Shown piece by piece: positions 8,825-18,514 of a DNA stretch of 64,000 nucleotides. The stretch spans positions 156,382 to 220,381 of the forward strand of contig CAYPFR010000005.1 of assembly GCA_964410285.1 (NCBI GenBank). Reading direction: 5' to 3'. Source of the DNA: Fretibacter sp964410285 (GTDB lineage Bacteria; Pseudomonadota; Alphaproteobacteria; Caulobacterales; Maricaulaceae). The notes under the pieces were generated by a model. It saw only the letters and a list, made by a program, of their open reading frames with translations, was not told the origin of the DNA and did not search any database. The position numbers and the translations under genes were made by a program. The first letter of the stretch is position 1. Each line of letters begins with the position of its first letter.

Positions 8825-9996
8825 GCCGCAGGATAAGCGTCTTAGGCGCAACAGGATCAATTGGGGACAGCACGCTGGATATTATCGGCCGTGCAGAGGC
8901 CGGGGCATTTAAAGTCGTTGCTTTGACGGCTCATACAAATAGCGAGAAATTAGCCGCCCAAGCTCTTAAGTTTGAAGCAGAATTTGTTGCACTTGCCGAT
9001 CATAAAAACGCTGATGACCTTCGCGCGCGCCTCGCTGGGTCAGGTGTTGAAATCGGCATTGGCCCTGAGGCGCTGATAGAGGCCGCGCAGCGACCTTGCG
9101 ATTTTACAATGGCGGCAATTATCGGCGCCGCAGGCCTTGAGCCTACATTAGCGGCGGTTGATCAAGGTATACATATCGGGCTTGCCAATAAAGAATGCCT
9201 GGTTTGCGCGGGTGATCTATTTATGGCGCGGGTGAAGGACCGCGGCGCGACCCTATTGCCCGTTGATTCAGAACATAATGCGATCTTCCAAGTCCTAGAG
9301 CCCAGCGCGCCAAAGGGAGTCCGCCGCCTCATCCTAACGGCAAGCGGCGGCCCATTTCGTGAATGCAGCGCCGGCGATCTCTATCATAAGTCTCCCGAAG
9401 ACGCGCTTAATCATCCTGTTTGGGATATGGGCGCAAAAATATCGATTGATTCCGCGACCCTTATGAACAAGGGGCTAGAATTGATTGAGGCCGCTTATTT
9501 ATTTGCCCGTCCGTCCTCGGAAATTGATGTTGTGGTGCATCCACAGTCCATCATCCATTCAATGGTCGAATATATAGACGGCTCGGTTCTTGCGCAGATG
9601 GGCTCACCGGACATGCGCACGCCGATTGCCTATGCCTTGGGCTGGCCCGCGCGTATGGAAGCGCCCGTTGAGCGGCTTGATTTCACACAAATTAGCCAGC
9701 TCACCTTTTTTGCCCCTGATACGCAGAGGTTTCCCGCGCTAAAGCTGGCGCGTAGCGCGCTTGAAGCAGGCGGGCAGGGGCCCTGCGTTTTAAATGCTGC
9801 CAATGAGATCGCTGTGGCCGCTTTTTTGGACGGCAGCATAGGATTTATGGATATCGCCGAGACTGTAAAACGGGTGCTTGATACGCATGCGGGGGAGACT
9901 GAGTTCCTAAATGCGCCTGCTGATATTGCCGATGTATTGCGAATTGATAAACTCGCCCGCCAGAGTGCAAATCTTACACTGAAAGCCTTGTCATAA
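8821..9996 (+). CDS. dxr: 1-deoxy-D-xylulose-5-phosphate reductoisomerase
   Basis: First committed step of the MEP isoprenoid pathway: converts DXP to 2-C-methyl-D-erythritol 4-phosphate with NADPH, and is the target of fosmidomycin. ATG at 8821 overlaps the cdsA stop by four bases and puts the NADPH-binding GATGSIG at residues 9-15. A TTG 15 bases upstream is possible but less likely. The catalytic domain shows LLPVDSEHNAIFQ near 146 and ATLMNKGLELIEA near 220, with metal ligands expected in those acidic residues. The length of 391 residues is typical. Together with uppS this places isoprenoid supply and use in one gene run. Confidence 0.96.
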   Translation: MSRRISVLGATGSIGDSTLDIIGRAEAGAFKVVALTAHTNSEKLAAQALKFEAEFVALADHKNADDLRARLAGSGVEIGIGPEALIEAAQRPCDFTMAAIIGAAGLEPTLAAVDQGIHIGLANKECLVCAGDLFMARVKDRGATLLPVDSEHNAIFQVLEPSAPKGVRRLILTASGGPFRECSAGDLYHKSPEDALNHPVWDMGAKISIDSATLMNKGLELIEAAYLFARPSSEIDVVVHPQSIIHSMVEYIDGSVLAQMGSPDMRTPIAYALGWPARMEAPVERLDFTQISQLTFFAPDTQRFPALKLARSALEAGGQGPCVLNAANEIAVAAFLDGSIGFMDIAETVKRVLDTHAGETEFLNAPADIADVLRIDKLARQSANLTLKALS

Positions 9997-10021
9997 CGGC
10001 GTTTTTTTCGCACAAAGACCT

Positions 10022-11209
10022 ATGATTTCAGCCTTGCTCAATACGCCTCTATTTATGGTCAGCTTCTTGATTGTGCTGGGCGCGCTGGTGTTTTTTCATG
10101 AGCTTGGCCATTACGGCATGGCGAAACTTTTCAAGACCGATATAGAACGGTTTTCCGTTGGTTTTGGCAAGCCTATCGCCGAGTTTACCCGTAAGTCGGG
10201 CGAAATTTGGAGCGTCGGGCGCATCCCGCTGGGCGGATATGTCAAGTTCAGGGGCGATGCTGGGGGTGCCAGTAACCCTGATCACGCCCAGCTTGACGAA
10301 ATCAAAAAAAGCTTAGAGGCGGGCGGAAAAGACGCGTCAAATTGTTTTCATTTTAAACCGCTCTATCAGCGCGTTCTAATTGTCCTTGCTGGGCCGCTGG
10401 CGAATTTTCTCCTGGCTGTAATTATCACCGCTTCTTTGGCGCTGTCCTTTGGTACAATTGCTTACAAATCCGTTGTAACAACGGTGGATGCCGGTAGCGC
10501 AGCTGCGGAAGCCGGGATTCAACCCGGGGATCACATTTTGACGATGAACGGCGCAGATGTATCAGATTTTCAGCAGCTTGCAGGTTTTGTCGCGGTCCGC
10601 AGCGGGGTAAGCCTCGATACGACAATCGATAGAAACGGGGAAATCATCACCACTACTGTGACCCCGCGCCGTCAGGAACGCAGGGATTTTATTGGCGGCA
10701 AAAACGATGTCGGGACAATCGGGATTGGGCTCTCCTCTGCCTCCGCAAGCCGAGTCGATCATAGCCTGACTTCAGCGGTGGCGTATGGCGGCAAGGACCT
10801 TGTGAATACCATCAAAACCACGGGGACTTACATCGGGCGGATATTTGCGGGGAAAGAAGACGGGAAAGCCCTTGGCGGCGTCGCGCGAATCGCCACGATG
10901 ACAGGTAAAACTGCCGTCGACATCGCGAAGCAAGAGGCGAGTGCAAAGACACGCTTTAAAAACATGATCTACTCGCTATTATCCCTTGGGGCGGCGCTTT
11001 CTATAGGATTAGGTGTCGCAAATTTAATGCCTATTCCAGCACTCGATGGTGGACATTTGCTCTACTACGGCTATGAAGCGTTAGCGGGTCGCCCGTTAAG
11101 TGAACAAAAACAGGAGTTTGGGTTTAGAATTGGGTTTGCTGTCTTATTAGGATTATTTGTAGTCCTGACATTTAATGACATCAATTACATTCGAAGCTTA
11201 TTCTCCTAG
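10022..11209 (+). CDS. rseP: site-2 zinc metalloprotease RseP
   Basis: Inner-membrane intramembrane protease that cleaves anti-sigma factors and signal peptide remnants. The zinc motif HELGH is at residues 26-30 in the first membrane helix, and the third ligand Asp is in the NLMPIPALDGGHLL helix near 340. A single PDZ domain (about 130-210, with AGIQPGDHILTMNG) lies between helices; E. coli RseP has two. The length of 395 residues agrees with one-PDZ alphaproteobacterial forms. It sits directly upstream of bamA, as in most proteobacteria. Confidence 0.95.
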   Translation: MISALLNTPLFMVSFLIVLGALVFFHELGHYGMAKLFKTDIERFSVGFGKPIAEFTRKSGEIWSVGRIPLGGYVKFRGDAGGASNPDHAQLDEIKKSLEAGGKDASNCFHFKPLYQRVLIVLAGPLANFLLAVIITASLALSFGTIAYKSVVTTVDAGSAAAEAGIQPGDHILTMNGADVSDFQQLAGFVAVRSGVSLDTTIDRNGEIITTTVTPRRQERRDFIGGKNDVGTIGIGLSSASASRVDHSLTSAVAYGGKDLVNTIKTTGTYIGRIFAGKEDGKALGGVARIATMTGKTAVDIAKQEASAKTRFKNMIYSLLSLGAALSIGLGVANLMPIPALDGGHLLYYGYEALAGRPLSEQKQEFGFRIGFAVLLGLFVVLTFNDINYIRSLFS

Positions 11210-11218
11210 GCATAGGTT

Positions 11219-13642
11219 ATGAGGCCAGTGGGACACCGTTTTAACAAATTCATCCAATGTGGGTTATTGCAGATATGCCTCGTCTTGGTCTGTAGTTTTG
11301 CCCTAGTCGGGGCCGCAGGGCCTGCGCATGCGCAAGACGCTGAGCAAACCGCCGCGCCGCAAGCGCCAACGATTATTCGTACCGTTCAAGTCCAAGGCAA
11401 TCAACGCGTTGAAGCGAACACTGTGGCGTCTTATCTGTTGTTTGCACGGGGTGATCCCTACAGCGCCGAGCGCATCGATTTGTCGATAAAGACGCTCTAT
11501 GCGACCGGTCTTTTTGCCGATGTCGAGATTGATCCGCGCGACGGCAATGTGTTGATTCGGGTTGTTGAGAACCCGATCATCAACCGCGTGATCCTCGAAG
11601 GGAATAAGGCGCTTAAACAAGACAAGATCACAGACGAGATTGAAGCAGAGCCCCGCGCGATATTTACGCGCTCCAAAGTCCAAGAGGACGTTCAGCGCAT
11701 TATAGAACTTTACCGTCAATCTGGACGCTTTGCCGCCCAGGTCGTGCCCAAAGTGGTGCAGCAGCCGCAAAATCGTATCGACCTGATTTTTGAAATAACG
11801 GAAGGTCCGGTGACAGGGGTCCAGCGCATCAACTTCATTGGGAATAATGAATATTCCGATAGCCGCCTTCGCAAGGAAATCGTCACCGAGCAATCAAGCT
11901 GGTATAAATTCTTCTCATCAAATGACAATTACGACCCTGGGCGGCTTGAGTTTGACCGCGAGCAATTACGGAAATATTACACCGACCGCGGGTTTGCGGA
12001 TTTCCGCGTGGTGTCTGCTGTCGCCGAGCTTACCCCTGACCAAGAAGATTTTTACATTACCTTCACATTGGATGAAGGCGAGGAATATCGTTGGGGTAAC
12101 ATTGAGGTCGAAACAGAACTTGAATCCCTAAATGAAGAGTTTCTACGTCGCCTCATTTCCATCAAAGAAGGCGACATATACAAAGCCAGCGAAGTCGAGG
12201 AAGCGATTGACTCGCTGACCTTCGCGGCGGGTACATCTGGATTTGCTTTTGTTGATATTCAGCCCAACATCAAACGTAATCGCGATGAAAAGACCGTCGA
12301 TCTTGTTTTTAATCTTGTAGAAGGACCACGCGTCTATATCGACCGGATCGACATCGTCGGCAACACAACTACGCTTGATTACGTTATTCGCCGAGAGATG
12401 GAACTTGTCGAAGGTGATGCATTTAACCGAATTCTTTTGGATCGGTCACGAAACCGGGTGAGGGCGCTACGTTTCTTTGAAGAGGTGGAAATCACAGAAG
12501 TCCAAGGCGACACACCCGACCGCGCCATTGTCGAAGTCAAGGTCACAGAGCAGCCAACCGGCGAGCTTTCTTTCTCGGCTGGTTTCTCCTCGGCCGATGC
12601 CTTCCTTGTCGATCTGACCATTCTGCAAAGAAATCTGCGGGGCCGAGGTCAAACCATGCGTTTTCTTATCCGCGCAAGTTCAAATCGCCGCGAAATCGAC
12701 CTCAGATTTACCGAACCCAGATTTATGGGGCGTAATCTCTCTGCGGGTATTGAGCTTTTTGACGTAACAATTGATTTCCTCAATGAAACGGGTTTCCGCC
12801 AATCCCGAACAGGTGGCCAGATTAGTTTTGGTTTCCCTGTAACCCAAAACACGTCACTCCTTGCGCGGTACTCTCTGCGCAGTGAAGAGATCGAAGTCCC
12901 GAGCCTGAATTGCGCGGCTATTCTGGCCAATCCCCTTCAAACGCAGCAAAATAATCTCTGCCGCCAGGAGGGTAGGCGGCTGGCCTCTATCGGCGGATAT
13001 ACTTTTGCGTGGGACCGCAAGAACGACCCAATTACGCCGACGCGCGGATTTGATGTCCGCCTGAACCAAGATTTTGCGGGTATTGGTGGGGACATCAGAT
13101 ATATCCGAACCGAGGTTCAGTCCAATTTCTATCGTGGCCTATTCCCCAATGTCGTTGCTTCGGGCAAGCTTTTCGGCGGCTTTATTAAGGGGTGGGGCGG
13201 TGATAGCGTGCTTGCGAACGATCGCTTTTACAAAGGGTCTTTTGACTTCCGCGGCTATGAAAATGCGGGTATTGGGGCGCGAGTCCTGCAAACCAATACA
13301 CTTACCGGGGAAACCCGCCGCGGCCTTGCGTTGGGCGGTAATGCTTACGCGCTGGCTGCAACTGAGGTGAGTTTTCCGCTTGGTATACCGGCACTTCTGG
13401 GTAGTGTGTTCGCCGAAGCAGGAACAGTCGGACTACTTGATGATGAATTTCTATTTGAAAATGTTGACGGCGATTTCCGCACGGAAGTCATTGACGACTT
13501 ATCTCTCCGGGCCGTGGTGGGCGCCAGTGTATTCTGGGAAAGCCCATTTGGCCCCATACGGTTTGACTTCACGAAGCCGCTCAAAAAAGTTCCCTATGAT
13601 GAGCGCAAGTCATTTCAATTTACGACACGTACAAGGTTCTAA
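11219..13642 (+). CDS. bamA: outer membrane protein assembly factor BamA
   Basis: Central Omp85 insertase of the BAM complex. A signal peptide (hydrophobic stretch ending AHAQ near residue 40) precedes POTRA repeats; repeated openings such as IRTVQVQGNQRV, INRVILEGNKAL, VQRINFIGNNEY and IDRIDIVGNTTT mark at least four of the five. The 16-strand barrel occupies roughly residues 440-807, contains the family RGF-type loop segment (TPTRGFDVRL and GSFDFRGYE), and ends on a terminal Phe, the expected outer-membrane sorting signal. skp follows after two bases. Confidence 0.96.
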   Translation: MRPVGHRFNKFIQCGLLQICLVLVCSFALVGAAGPAHAQDAEQTAAPQAPTIIRTVQVQGNQRVEANTVASYLLFARGDPYSAERIDLSIKTLYATGLFADVEIDPRDGNVLIRVVENPIINRVILEGNKALKQDKITDEIEAEPRAIFTRSKVQEDVQRIIELYRQSGRFAAQVVPKVVQQPQNRIDLIFEITEGPVTGVQRINFIGNNEYSDSRLRKEIVTEQSSWYKFFSSNDNYDPGRLEFDREQLRKYYTDRGFADFRVVSAVAELTPDQEDFYITFTLDEGEEYRWGNIEVETELESLNEEFLRRLISIKEGDIYKASEVEEAIDSLTFAAGTSGFAFVDIQPNIKRNRDEKTVDLVFNLVEGPRVYIDRIDIVGNTTTLDYVIRREMELVEGDAFNRILLDRSRNRVRALRFFEEVEITEVQGDTPDRAIVEVKVTEQPTGELSFSAGFSSADAFLVDLTILQRNLRGRGQTMRFLIRASSNRREIDLRFTEPRFMGRNLSAGIELFDVTIDFLNETGFRQSRTGGQISFGFPVTQNTSLLARYSLRSEEIEVPSLNCAAILANPLQTQQNNLCRQEGRRLASIGGYTFAWDRKNDPITPTRGFDVRLNQDFAGIGGDIRYIRTEVQSNFYRGLFPNVVASGKLFGGFIKGWGGDSVLANDRFYKGSFDFRGYENAGIGARVLQTNTLTGETRRGLALGGNAYALAATEVSFPLGIPALLGSVFAEAGTVGLLDDEFLFENVDGDFRTEVIDDLSLRAVVGASVFWESPFGPIRFDFTKPLKKVPYDERKSFQFTTRTRF

Positions 13643-13644
13643 AT

Positions 13645-14220
13645 ATGTTTAGTTTTTCTACTCTTCGCCGCGCTGCTTTTGGTATCGCAGCCACCCTCGC
13701 GCTTTCAAGTGCTGCATTTGCCCAATCCACCATTTTGGTCGTTGACCAAGGCCGCGTCATTCGCGAGTCTTCCGTGGGTAAACATGTTGCCAAACAGATT
13801 GAGTCTATTGGGAAGTCCATGGAGTCTGAGTTAAAGGCCTCAGCCTCGCCCATTCAATCGGAACGCGATCGCCTCATGTCAGAGCTCAAAAATATGGATG
13901 CTGCGGCCCTAAAGTCACGTCCCGACCTTCAGAAACGCGCGCAAGACCTTGTGCAAAAAGGACAAAAAACGCAGGTCGAAGCGGCTTACAAACAACGCGA
14001 GCTTCAGGTCACGGAAGCCAAGGCCATGAAACAGGTAAATGAAAAGCTTGCAAAAATTCTTGAAGCCGTCGTGGCAGAGCGAAATGCAGATGTTATTCTT
14101 GACCGTTCGCTTGTGATTTATGGCGGGAAATCTACCGATATTACGGATACGGTGATCTCGCGCTTAAATTCCCAACTTCGCACAGTGCCGGTTGTCCGCG
14201 AACGCTTGCCGCGTAAGTAG
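13645..14220 (+). CDS. skp: OmpH/Skp-family periplasmic chaperone
   Basis: Holds unfolded outer-membrane proteins in the periplasm on the way to BAM. A signal peptide ends at AAFAQS near residue 27. The mature part begins with the family strand TILVVDQGRVIRES, then a long charged helical hairpin (about 60-140, rich in Lys, Glu, Gln) that forms the tentacles, and closes with a second strand region (NADVILDRSLVIY). Its 191 residues are normal. Location between bamA and lpxD is the standard one. Confidence 0.9.
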   Translation: MFSFSTLRRAAFGIAATLALSSAAFAQSTILVVDQGRVIRESSVGKHVAKQIESIGKSMESELKASASPIQSERDRLMSELKNMDAAALKSRPDLQKRAQDLVQKGQKTQVEAAYKQRELQVTEAKAMKQVNEKLAKILEAVVAERNADVILDRSLVIYGGKSTDITDTVISRLNSQLRTVPVVRERLPRK

Positions 14221-14242
14221 CTAGCGATAAAGGGGACGGGCT

Positions 14243-15268
14243 GTGCTTGATGAGCGGTTTTTCACAAAGCTTGGTCCTATTTCAATTGCAGATTTAATTA
14301 TGGGTTTGGAAGCGACGCTTCCGGACCCAAAATTTTTGGATGAAATGATTGAGTGCATCTCAGAGCTCTCACATGCCAAACCCGGCGCGGTTACATTTTT
14401 AAGCTCCCGAAAAGCCCTTCCTGCTCTAAAAAGTTCTAAAGCGACGGCTTGTTTCACCACTGAAAAATTGGCCGGCGATGTGGGCGCAAGGCACATTATT
14501 CCGATAATATCGCGGACGCCCCGGGCTCATTTTGCTCGCGCGGCCTTAAAATTAGCATCCAAGAAAAGCCTCGCGCAGGAGACGGGCGCAGCAAGGATTG
14601 CAAAAACCGCATCAGTGCACGCAAGCGCCGTCATCGGCGCCGGGGCTGTTATCGGTGAGCAGGTTCAAATCGCCCCTAATGTGGTGATTGGTCCCTACGT
14701 AACCATCGGAGCTGGCAGTCAGATTGGCCCAAATGTGAGCCTTGAATGCGCCCAAATTGGCACGCACTGCGTGATCAAGGCAGGGGCCGTCATCGGAGGG
14801 CGCGGCTTTGGCGTTGACCGAGATGACTCTGGCCTCATAGACATTCCTCATTTTGGCCGCGTCCTCATCGGCAACCACGTGAGTATTGGCGCCAATAGCT
14901 GTATTGATCGCGGGCAAATTGGAGACACTGTTCTGAGGGATGAAGTTAAAATTGATAACCTTGTGCAGATAGCGCATAATGTAATCCTAGGTGAGGGCTG
15001 TATGCTTGCTGGCCATACAGGCATTTCGGGTAGCTGTAGGATTGGCAATAATGTCGTGATGGGCGGCGGTGTTGGTCTCGCCGACCATCTTGTGATCGGA
15101 GATAACGTTCAGATCGCGGCGCGCTCGGGCGTTATGCACAACATCCCCAGCGGCGAAATATGGGGAGGTATGCCCGCCCAGCCCATAAAGGAGTTCATGC
15201 GCGTTGTTGCGGCGACGCGAAAGCTCGGAAAAAAGCCTAGAAGGCGCTCGAAATCCGGCGCGTCGTGA
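14243..15268 (+). CDS. lpxD: UDP-3-O-acylglucosamine N-acyltransferase
   Basis: Third step of lipid A synthesis: transfers a hydroxyacyl chain from acyl-ACP to the 2-amino group. An N-terminal uridine-binding domain (about 1-110, with KPGAVTFLSS) is followed by hexapeptide repeats of the left-handed beta-helix (many IG, VIG and NV triplets from about 125 to 310). The catalytic His should be in QIAHNVILGEG near 240. Translation starts at GTG 14243 (GTGCTTGATGAG), supported by GGGGACGG upstream. The stop overlaps the GTG of fabZ. Confidence 0.95.
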   Translation: MLDERFFTKLGPISIADLIMGLEATLPDPKFLDEMIECISELSHAKPGAVTFLSSRKALPALKSSKATACFTTEKLAGDVGARHIIPIISRTPRAHFARAALKLASKKSLAQETGAARIAKTASVHASAVIGAGAVIGEQVQIAPNVVIGPYVTIGAGSQIGPNVSLECAQIGTHCVIKAGAVIGGRGFGVDRDDSGLIDIPHFGRVLIGNHVSIGANSCIDRGQIGDTVLRDEVKIDNLVQIAHNVILGEGCMLAGHTGISGSCRIGNNVVMGGGVGLADHLVIGDNVQIAARSGVMHNIPSGEIWGGMPAQPIKEFMRVVAATRKLGKKPRRRSKSGAS

Positions 15269-15708
15269 CCCCAAAATTTCCGATCCACCGCAAGGATATC
15301 AAGCGCTACCTACCGCATCGCGATCCTATGCTTTTCATCGACAGAGTGATCGCATGCGAGGACGGACGGATTGAGGTCGAGAGCGATATTAACCCCGACG
15401 CGCCATTCTTTGCAGGCCATTTCCCAAATCGGCCAATAATGCCGGGCGTATTGCTTGTGGAGACAGTTGCCCAAACAGGGGCGTTGCTAATTGCGCTTAC
15501 ACAGGGGCTGAGCGATGGGAAATTTTTGGCCTTTTCATCCGTAGAAAGTGCAAAATTCAAGAGTCCAGTTTATCCAAATGATACAATTCGTGTAGTGGTA
15601 ACGCTTGAGAAACGGCGGGGGCCGTTCTACAAATTTGCAGGGAAGGTTATGAGCGGCGAAAAGGTCGCGTCAACCGTGGCATTTTCAGCTGCTGAAATGG
15701 AATTTTAA
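15265..15708 (+). CDS. fabZ: 3-hydroxyacyl-[acyl-carrier-protein] dehydratase
   Basis: Dehydrates 3-hydroxyacyl-ACP in fatty acid elongation, and shares the hydroxyacyl-ACP pool with LpxA and LpxD. Hot-dog fold with LPHRDPMLFIDRV at the N-terminus and the catalytic His and Glu in HFPNRPIMPGVLLVETVAQ. The start codon is GTG, sharing GTGA with the lpxD stop. Its 147 residues match the family. lpxA follows after six bases. Confidence 0.96.
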   Translation: MTPKFPIHRKDIKRYLPHRDPMLFIDRVIACEDGRIEVESDINPDAPFFAGHFPNRPIMPGVLLVETVAQTGALLIALTQGLSDGKFLAFSSVESAKFKSPVYPNDTIRVVVTLEKRRGPFYKFAGKVMSGEKVASTVAFSAAEMEF

Positions 15709-15714
15709 ATAGCT

Positions 15715-16515
15715 ATGACTGTTATGATCCACCCCTCCGCTCACGTTGATCCAAATGCGCAGCTTGCGCCCGGCGTAAAAATTGGTCCGCTTTGCGTTAT
15801 TGGGCCAGATGTAAAGATTGGCAAAGACACCGAACTCATAGGACAAGTAAACTTATCCGGTGACACGACCATTGGACAGGCGTGTAAACTTTATCCCTTT
15901 GTTTCCATGGGGCATCCCCCACAGGACTTAAAACATAAAGGGGGCCCTGTTTCGATTTTGATTGGGGACCGCAATATTTTCCGTGAAAATGTCAATATTC
16001 ATCCAGGCACAGATTCAGGGCGTCCCCAAACCCGTATTGGGGATGATTGTTATTTCATGGTCAATACACACCTCGCGCATGAAGGCATTGTGGGAAATAA
16101 AGTTGTGATTTCTAACGGGGCGCAAATTGGGGGTGCCGTGACCATTGGTGATCATGCCATATTAGGCGGGCTTTGCGCGGTACATCAGTACACGCGTATC
16201 GGCGCTCACGCATTTGTGGGCGGAATGGCAACCGTAACCACTGATGTTATCCCTTACGGCTCTGTGGTAGGAAATACAGCTCATTTGGCAGGGCTAAATA
16301 TCATTGGCCTAAAACGACGCGGGTTTGAACGCACGGTTATTCGCGATCTGAGATCGGCTTACCGCCTACTCTTTGCGCCGGAGGGAACTTTTGCCGAACG
16401 GCTTGAGGATACGGCCAAACTTTACGGGGACCATGACCTTGTACAAGAGATCGTTAGCTTTATCCGGCTGCAAGATAAACGACCAATTTGTATGCCCAAT
16501 TCAGGCCTTTCCTAA
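15715..16515 (+). CDS. lpxA: acyl-ACP--UDP-N-acetylglucosamine O-acyltransferase
   Basis: First step of lipid A synthesis, placing a 3-hydroxyacyl chain on UDP-GlcNAc. Left-handed beta-helix repeats begin at MIHPSAHVDPNAQLAPG; the conserved MGHPPQDLKHKGG lies near residue 64 and NVNIHPGTDSG near 92, and the catalytic His is expected in NTHLAHEGIVG near 118. A helical C-terminus completes 266 residues. A second ATG three codons in is an equally possible start. The gene continues the lpxD-fabZ-lpxA-lpxI-lpxB run. Confidence 0.96.
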   Translation: MTVMIHPSAHVDPNAQLAPGVKIGPLCVIGPDVKIGKDTELIGQVNLSGDTTIGQACKLYPFVSMGHPPQDLKHKGGPVSILIGDRNIFRENVNIHPGTDSGRPQTRIGDDCYFMVNTHLAHEGIVGNKVVISNGAQIGGAVTIGDHAILGGLCAVHQYTRIGAHAFVGGMATVTTDVIPYGSVVGNTAHLAGLNIIGLKRRGFERTVIRDLRSAYRLLFAPEGTFAERLEDTAKLYGDHDLVQEIVSFIRLQDKRPICMPNSGLS

Positions 16516-16517
16516 TC

Positions 16518-17360
16518 ATGAAAGTCGGGCTGATAGCTGGCGGAGGGGATCTTCCCCAAGCCGTGATCGCAGGATGCCAGACCGCTGGGCATGAGGTGTG
16601 TGTTGTCACCCTTGAAGGCACGGAGGCACGCATAAGCGGCGTAGACACCAAATCAGAACATATTGGGAAGTTTGGCGCGATCTCAAAATATTTCAAGAAA
16701 AACAAATGTAGTCATATCTGTTTTGCGGGGGTGGTAAAACGTCCGGACTTCTCGCAGCTTAAACCTGACTGGGCAGGATTTAAAGCGCTGCCCCGCGTGA
16801 TAGCGGCAGCGCGTCATGGTGATGATGCTTTGCTATCACATCTGCTTGCGGCGTTTGAATCTCAAGGATTTGAGATTATTGCCCCGCAAAAGCTGTGCGC
16901 GAATATTCTCATGCCTGAAGGGTTTCTGGGCGCGGTAGAAATGTCCAAAGAACACAGATCCGATAGCGAAAAAGCCTGCCGCATTGCACGCGAAATCGGC
17001 TCTCTGGATATTGGGCAAGGCGCGATTGTGTGCAGAGGCCTTGTTCTCGCCGTTGAGGCGCAGGAGGGTACGGATGCCATGTTACAGCGAGCGGCCCTCT
17101 TGCCGCCAGCGCTGATAGGTTCGCAAAATGCCCGTGCGGGGGTATTGGCGAAGATGGTCAAGCCAGGGCAGGAACGCCGCGTTGATCTGCCCACGATTGG
17201 GCTGAGGACCGTAGAACTTGCGGCCAAGGCAGGACTGGCGGGAATTGTTGTTGAAGGCAAGGAATGTTTTGTGCTGGAGCGAGACAACGTGATCGCCGCC
17301 GCAGATAAATATGGCCTGTTTATTGCCGGACTTCCTTCCGCCGCCCCGCGCGGCGCATGA
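16518..17360 (+). CDS. lpxI: UDP-2,3-diacylglucosamine diphosphatase LpxI
   Basis: Hydrolyses UDP-2,3-diacylglucosamine to lipid X, replacing LpxH in alphaproteobacteria (formerly DUF1009). The protein opens MKVGLIAGGGDLPQ, has the family VVKRPDFSQLKPD near 75, GDDALLSHL near 105 and the C-terminal block AGLAGIVVEGKECFVLER. The ATG at 16518 starts two bases after the lpxA stop and puts the glycine-rich GLIAGGG motif at the very N-terminus, as in homologues; a longer version starting inside lpxA is less likely. The stop overlaps lpxB as ATGA. Confidence 0.94.
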   Translation: MKVGLIAGGGDLPQAVIAGCQTAGHEVCVVTLEGTEARISGVDTKSEHIGKFGAISKYFKKNKCSHICFAGVVKRPDFSQLKPDWAGFKALPRVIAAARHGDDALLSHLLAAFESQGFEIIAPQKLCANILMPEGFLGAVEMSKEHRSDSEKACRIAREIGSLDIGQGAIVCRGLVLAVEAQEGTDAMLQRAALLPPALIGSQNARAGVLAKMVKPGQERRVDLPTIGLRTVELAAKAGLAGIVVEGKECFVLERDNVIAAADKYGLFIAGLPSAAPRGA

Positions 17361-18514
17361 GCGGCTCGGGCCCAAATGTTTTCATTGTCGCCATTGAAAA
17401 TTCTGGCGATCACCTTGGCGCTAGCCTAATTGCCAAGCTCAGGGAGGCAGACAGCTCTGTGAGCATTAAGGGTATAGGCGGGCCCGCCATGCGTGCACAG
17501 AACGTCCCGAGTGAACTTTCGATTGAAGGGCTTTCTATTCTTGGCTTTAGCGAAGCGCTGCGGGCTTATCCACTCGTGCGGCAGCGAGTCAAAGAAACCG
17601 TGGAAATTATCCGGCGCGTAAATCCAGATTGCGCCGTCCTGATAGATAGCTGGGGCTTTATGATCCGCGTGGCGCAAAGGCTCAAAAAGTTGGGGTATAA
17701 AGGCAAGATTATAAAATATGTCGCGCCGCAAGTTTTCGCTATGCGCGAAGGCCGCGCGCGTATATTGGCCCGATCTGTCGATCACTTACTGAGCATTCAT
17801 AATTTTGATGCGCCTTATTTTACACGACACGGGCTGGACGTTACTCATATTGGCAATCCGATGTTTGATACGGATTACTCGGCTGGCGATGCGGATGCGC
17901 TGCGGGAGGAAATTGGCGCGAGAAAAGATCAATTGATCTGCGCAATATTCTTCGGCAGCCGCCCCTCGGAGTTTCACCAACTCAAGGAACCAATCACGAA
18001 AGCTGTCGATATTCTTAGTCGTGATTACCCCGACTTGCTCTTCGTTAGCCCCATATCAGACAGCCTTTGGGATATTGCAGGCGAGGAGACCCGAAGGGCT
18101 GCCCTTGCGCCAATAATCTGCCTGAAAGAGGCTCAAAAGTTCAATATTTTCGCCGCCGCAGACCTTGCCCTTGCGTGCTCAGGGACGATCACTACCCAGC
18201 TTGCAAGTGTGGGGATACCGGCCGTGGTGGTTTACCGCCTTAAGGCCCTCACGTGGGCAATCGCCTCGCGGCTATACAAGCAGGAGTATGTGTCGTTGGT
18301 TAATATATCAGCGGGAGCCGCACTTATGCCTGAACGCCTGCAAACGCAGGCCACAGGAGAAAATCTTGCTAAAGACATCGCCCATTATCTCGACAACGAA
18401 AATTTGAGAGCTGAAAGCGCAAAGAGACTACGGGCGCAAGCAAATATCATGCGCGGAAGCGGCGGCAGCGCGTCTAGAAACGCCGCCGCCAAAATACTGG
18501 CATTAATTGCCTAG
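17357..18514 (+). CDS. lpxB: lipid-A-disaccharide synthase
   Basis: Family 19 glycosyltransferase that condenses lipid X with UDP-diacylglucosamine. Key segments: ENSGDHLGASL near residue 13 (homologous to the GExSGD motif, here with Asn in place of the Glu-rich form), GIGGPAMRAQ near 40, YVAPQVFAMREGRA near 122 and ACSGTITTQLASVGIPAVVVYR near 273 (GxTxxE-type loop with Gln). Length 385 residues is normal. Its TAG stop overlaps the stop codon of the convergent gltA gene by two bases, so the two transcripts meet with no spacer. Confidence 0.94.
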   Translation: MSGSGPNVFIVAIENSGDHLGASLIAKLREADSSVSIKGIGGPAMRAQNVPSELSIEGLSILGFSEALRAYPLVRQRVKETVEIIRRVNPDCAVLIDSWGFMIRVAQRLKKLGYKGKIIKYVAPQVFAMREGRARILARSVDHLLSIHNFDAPYFTRHGLDVTHIGNPMFDTDYSAGDADALREEIGARKDQLICAIFFGSRPSEFHQLKEPITKAVDILSRDYPDLLFVSPISDSLWDIAGEETRRAALAPIICLKEAQKFNIFAAADLALACSGTITTQLASVGIPAVVVYRLKALTWAIASRLYKQEYVSLVNISAGAALMPERLQTQATGENLAKDIAHYLDNENLRAESAKRLRAQANIMRGSGGSASRNAAAKILALIA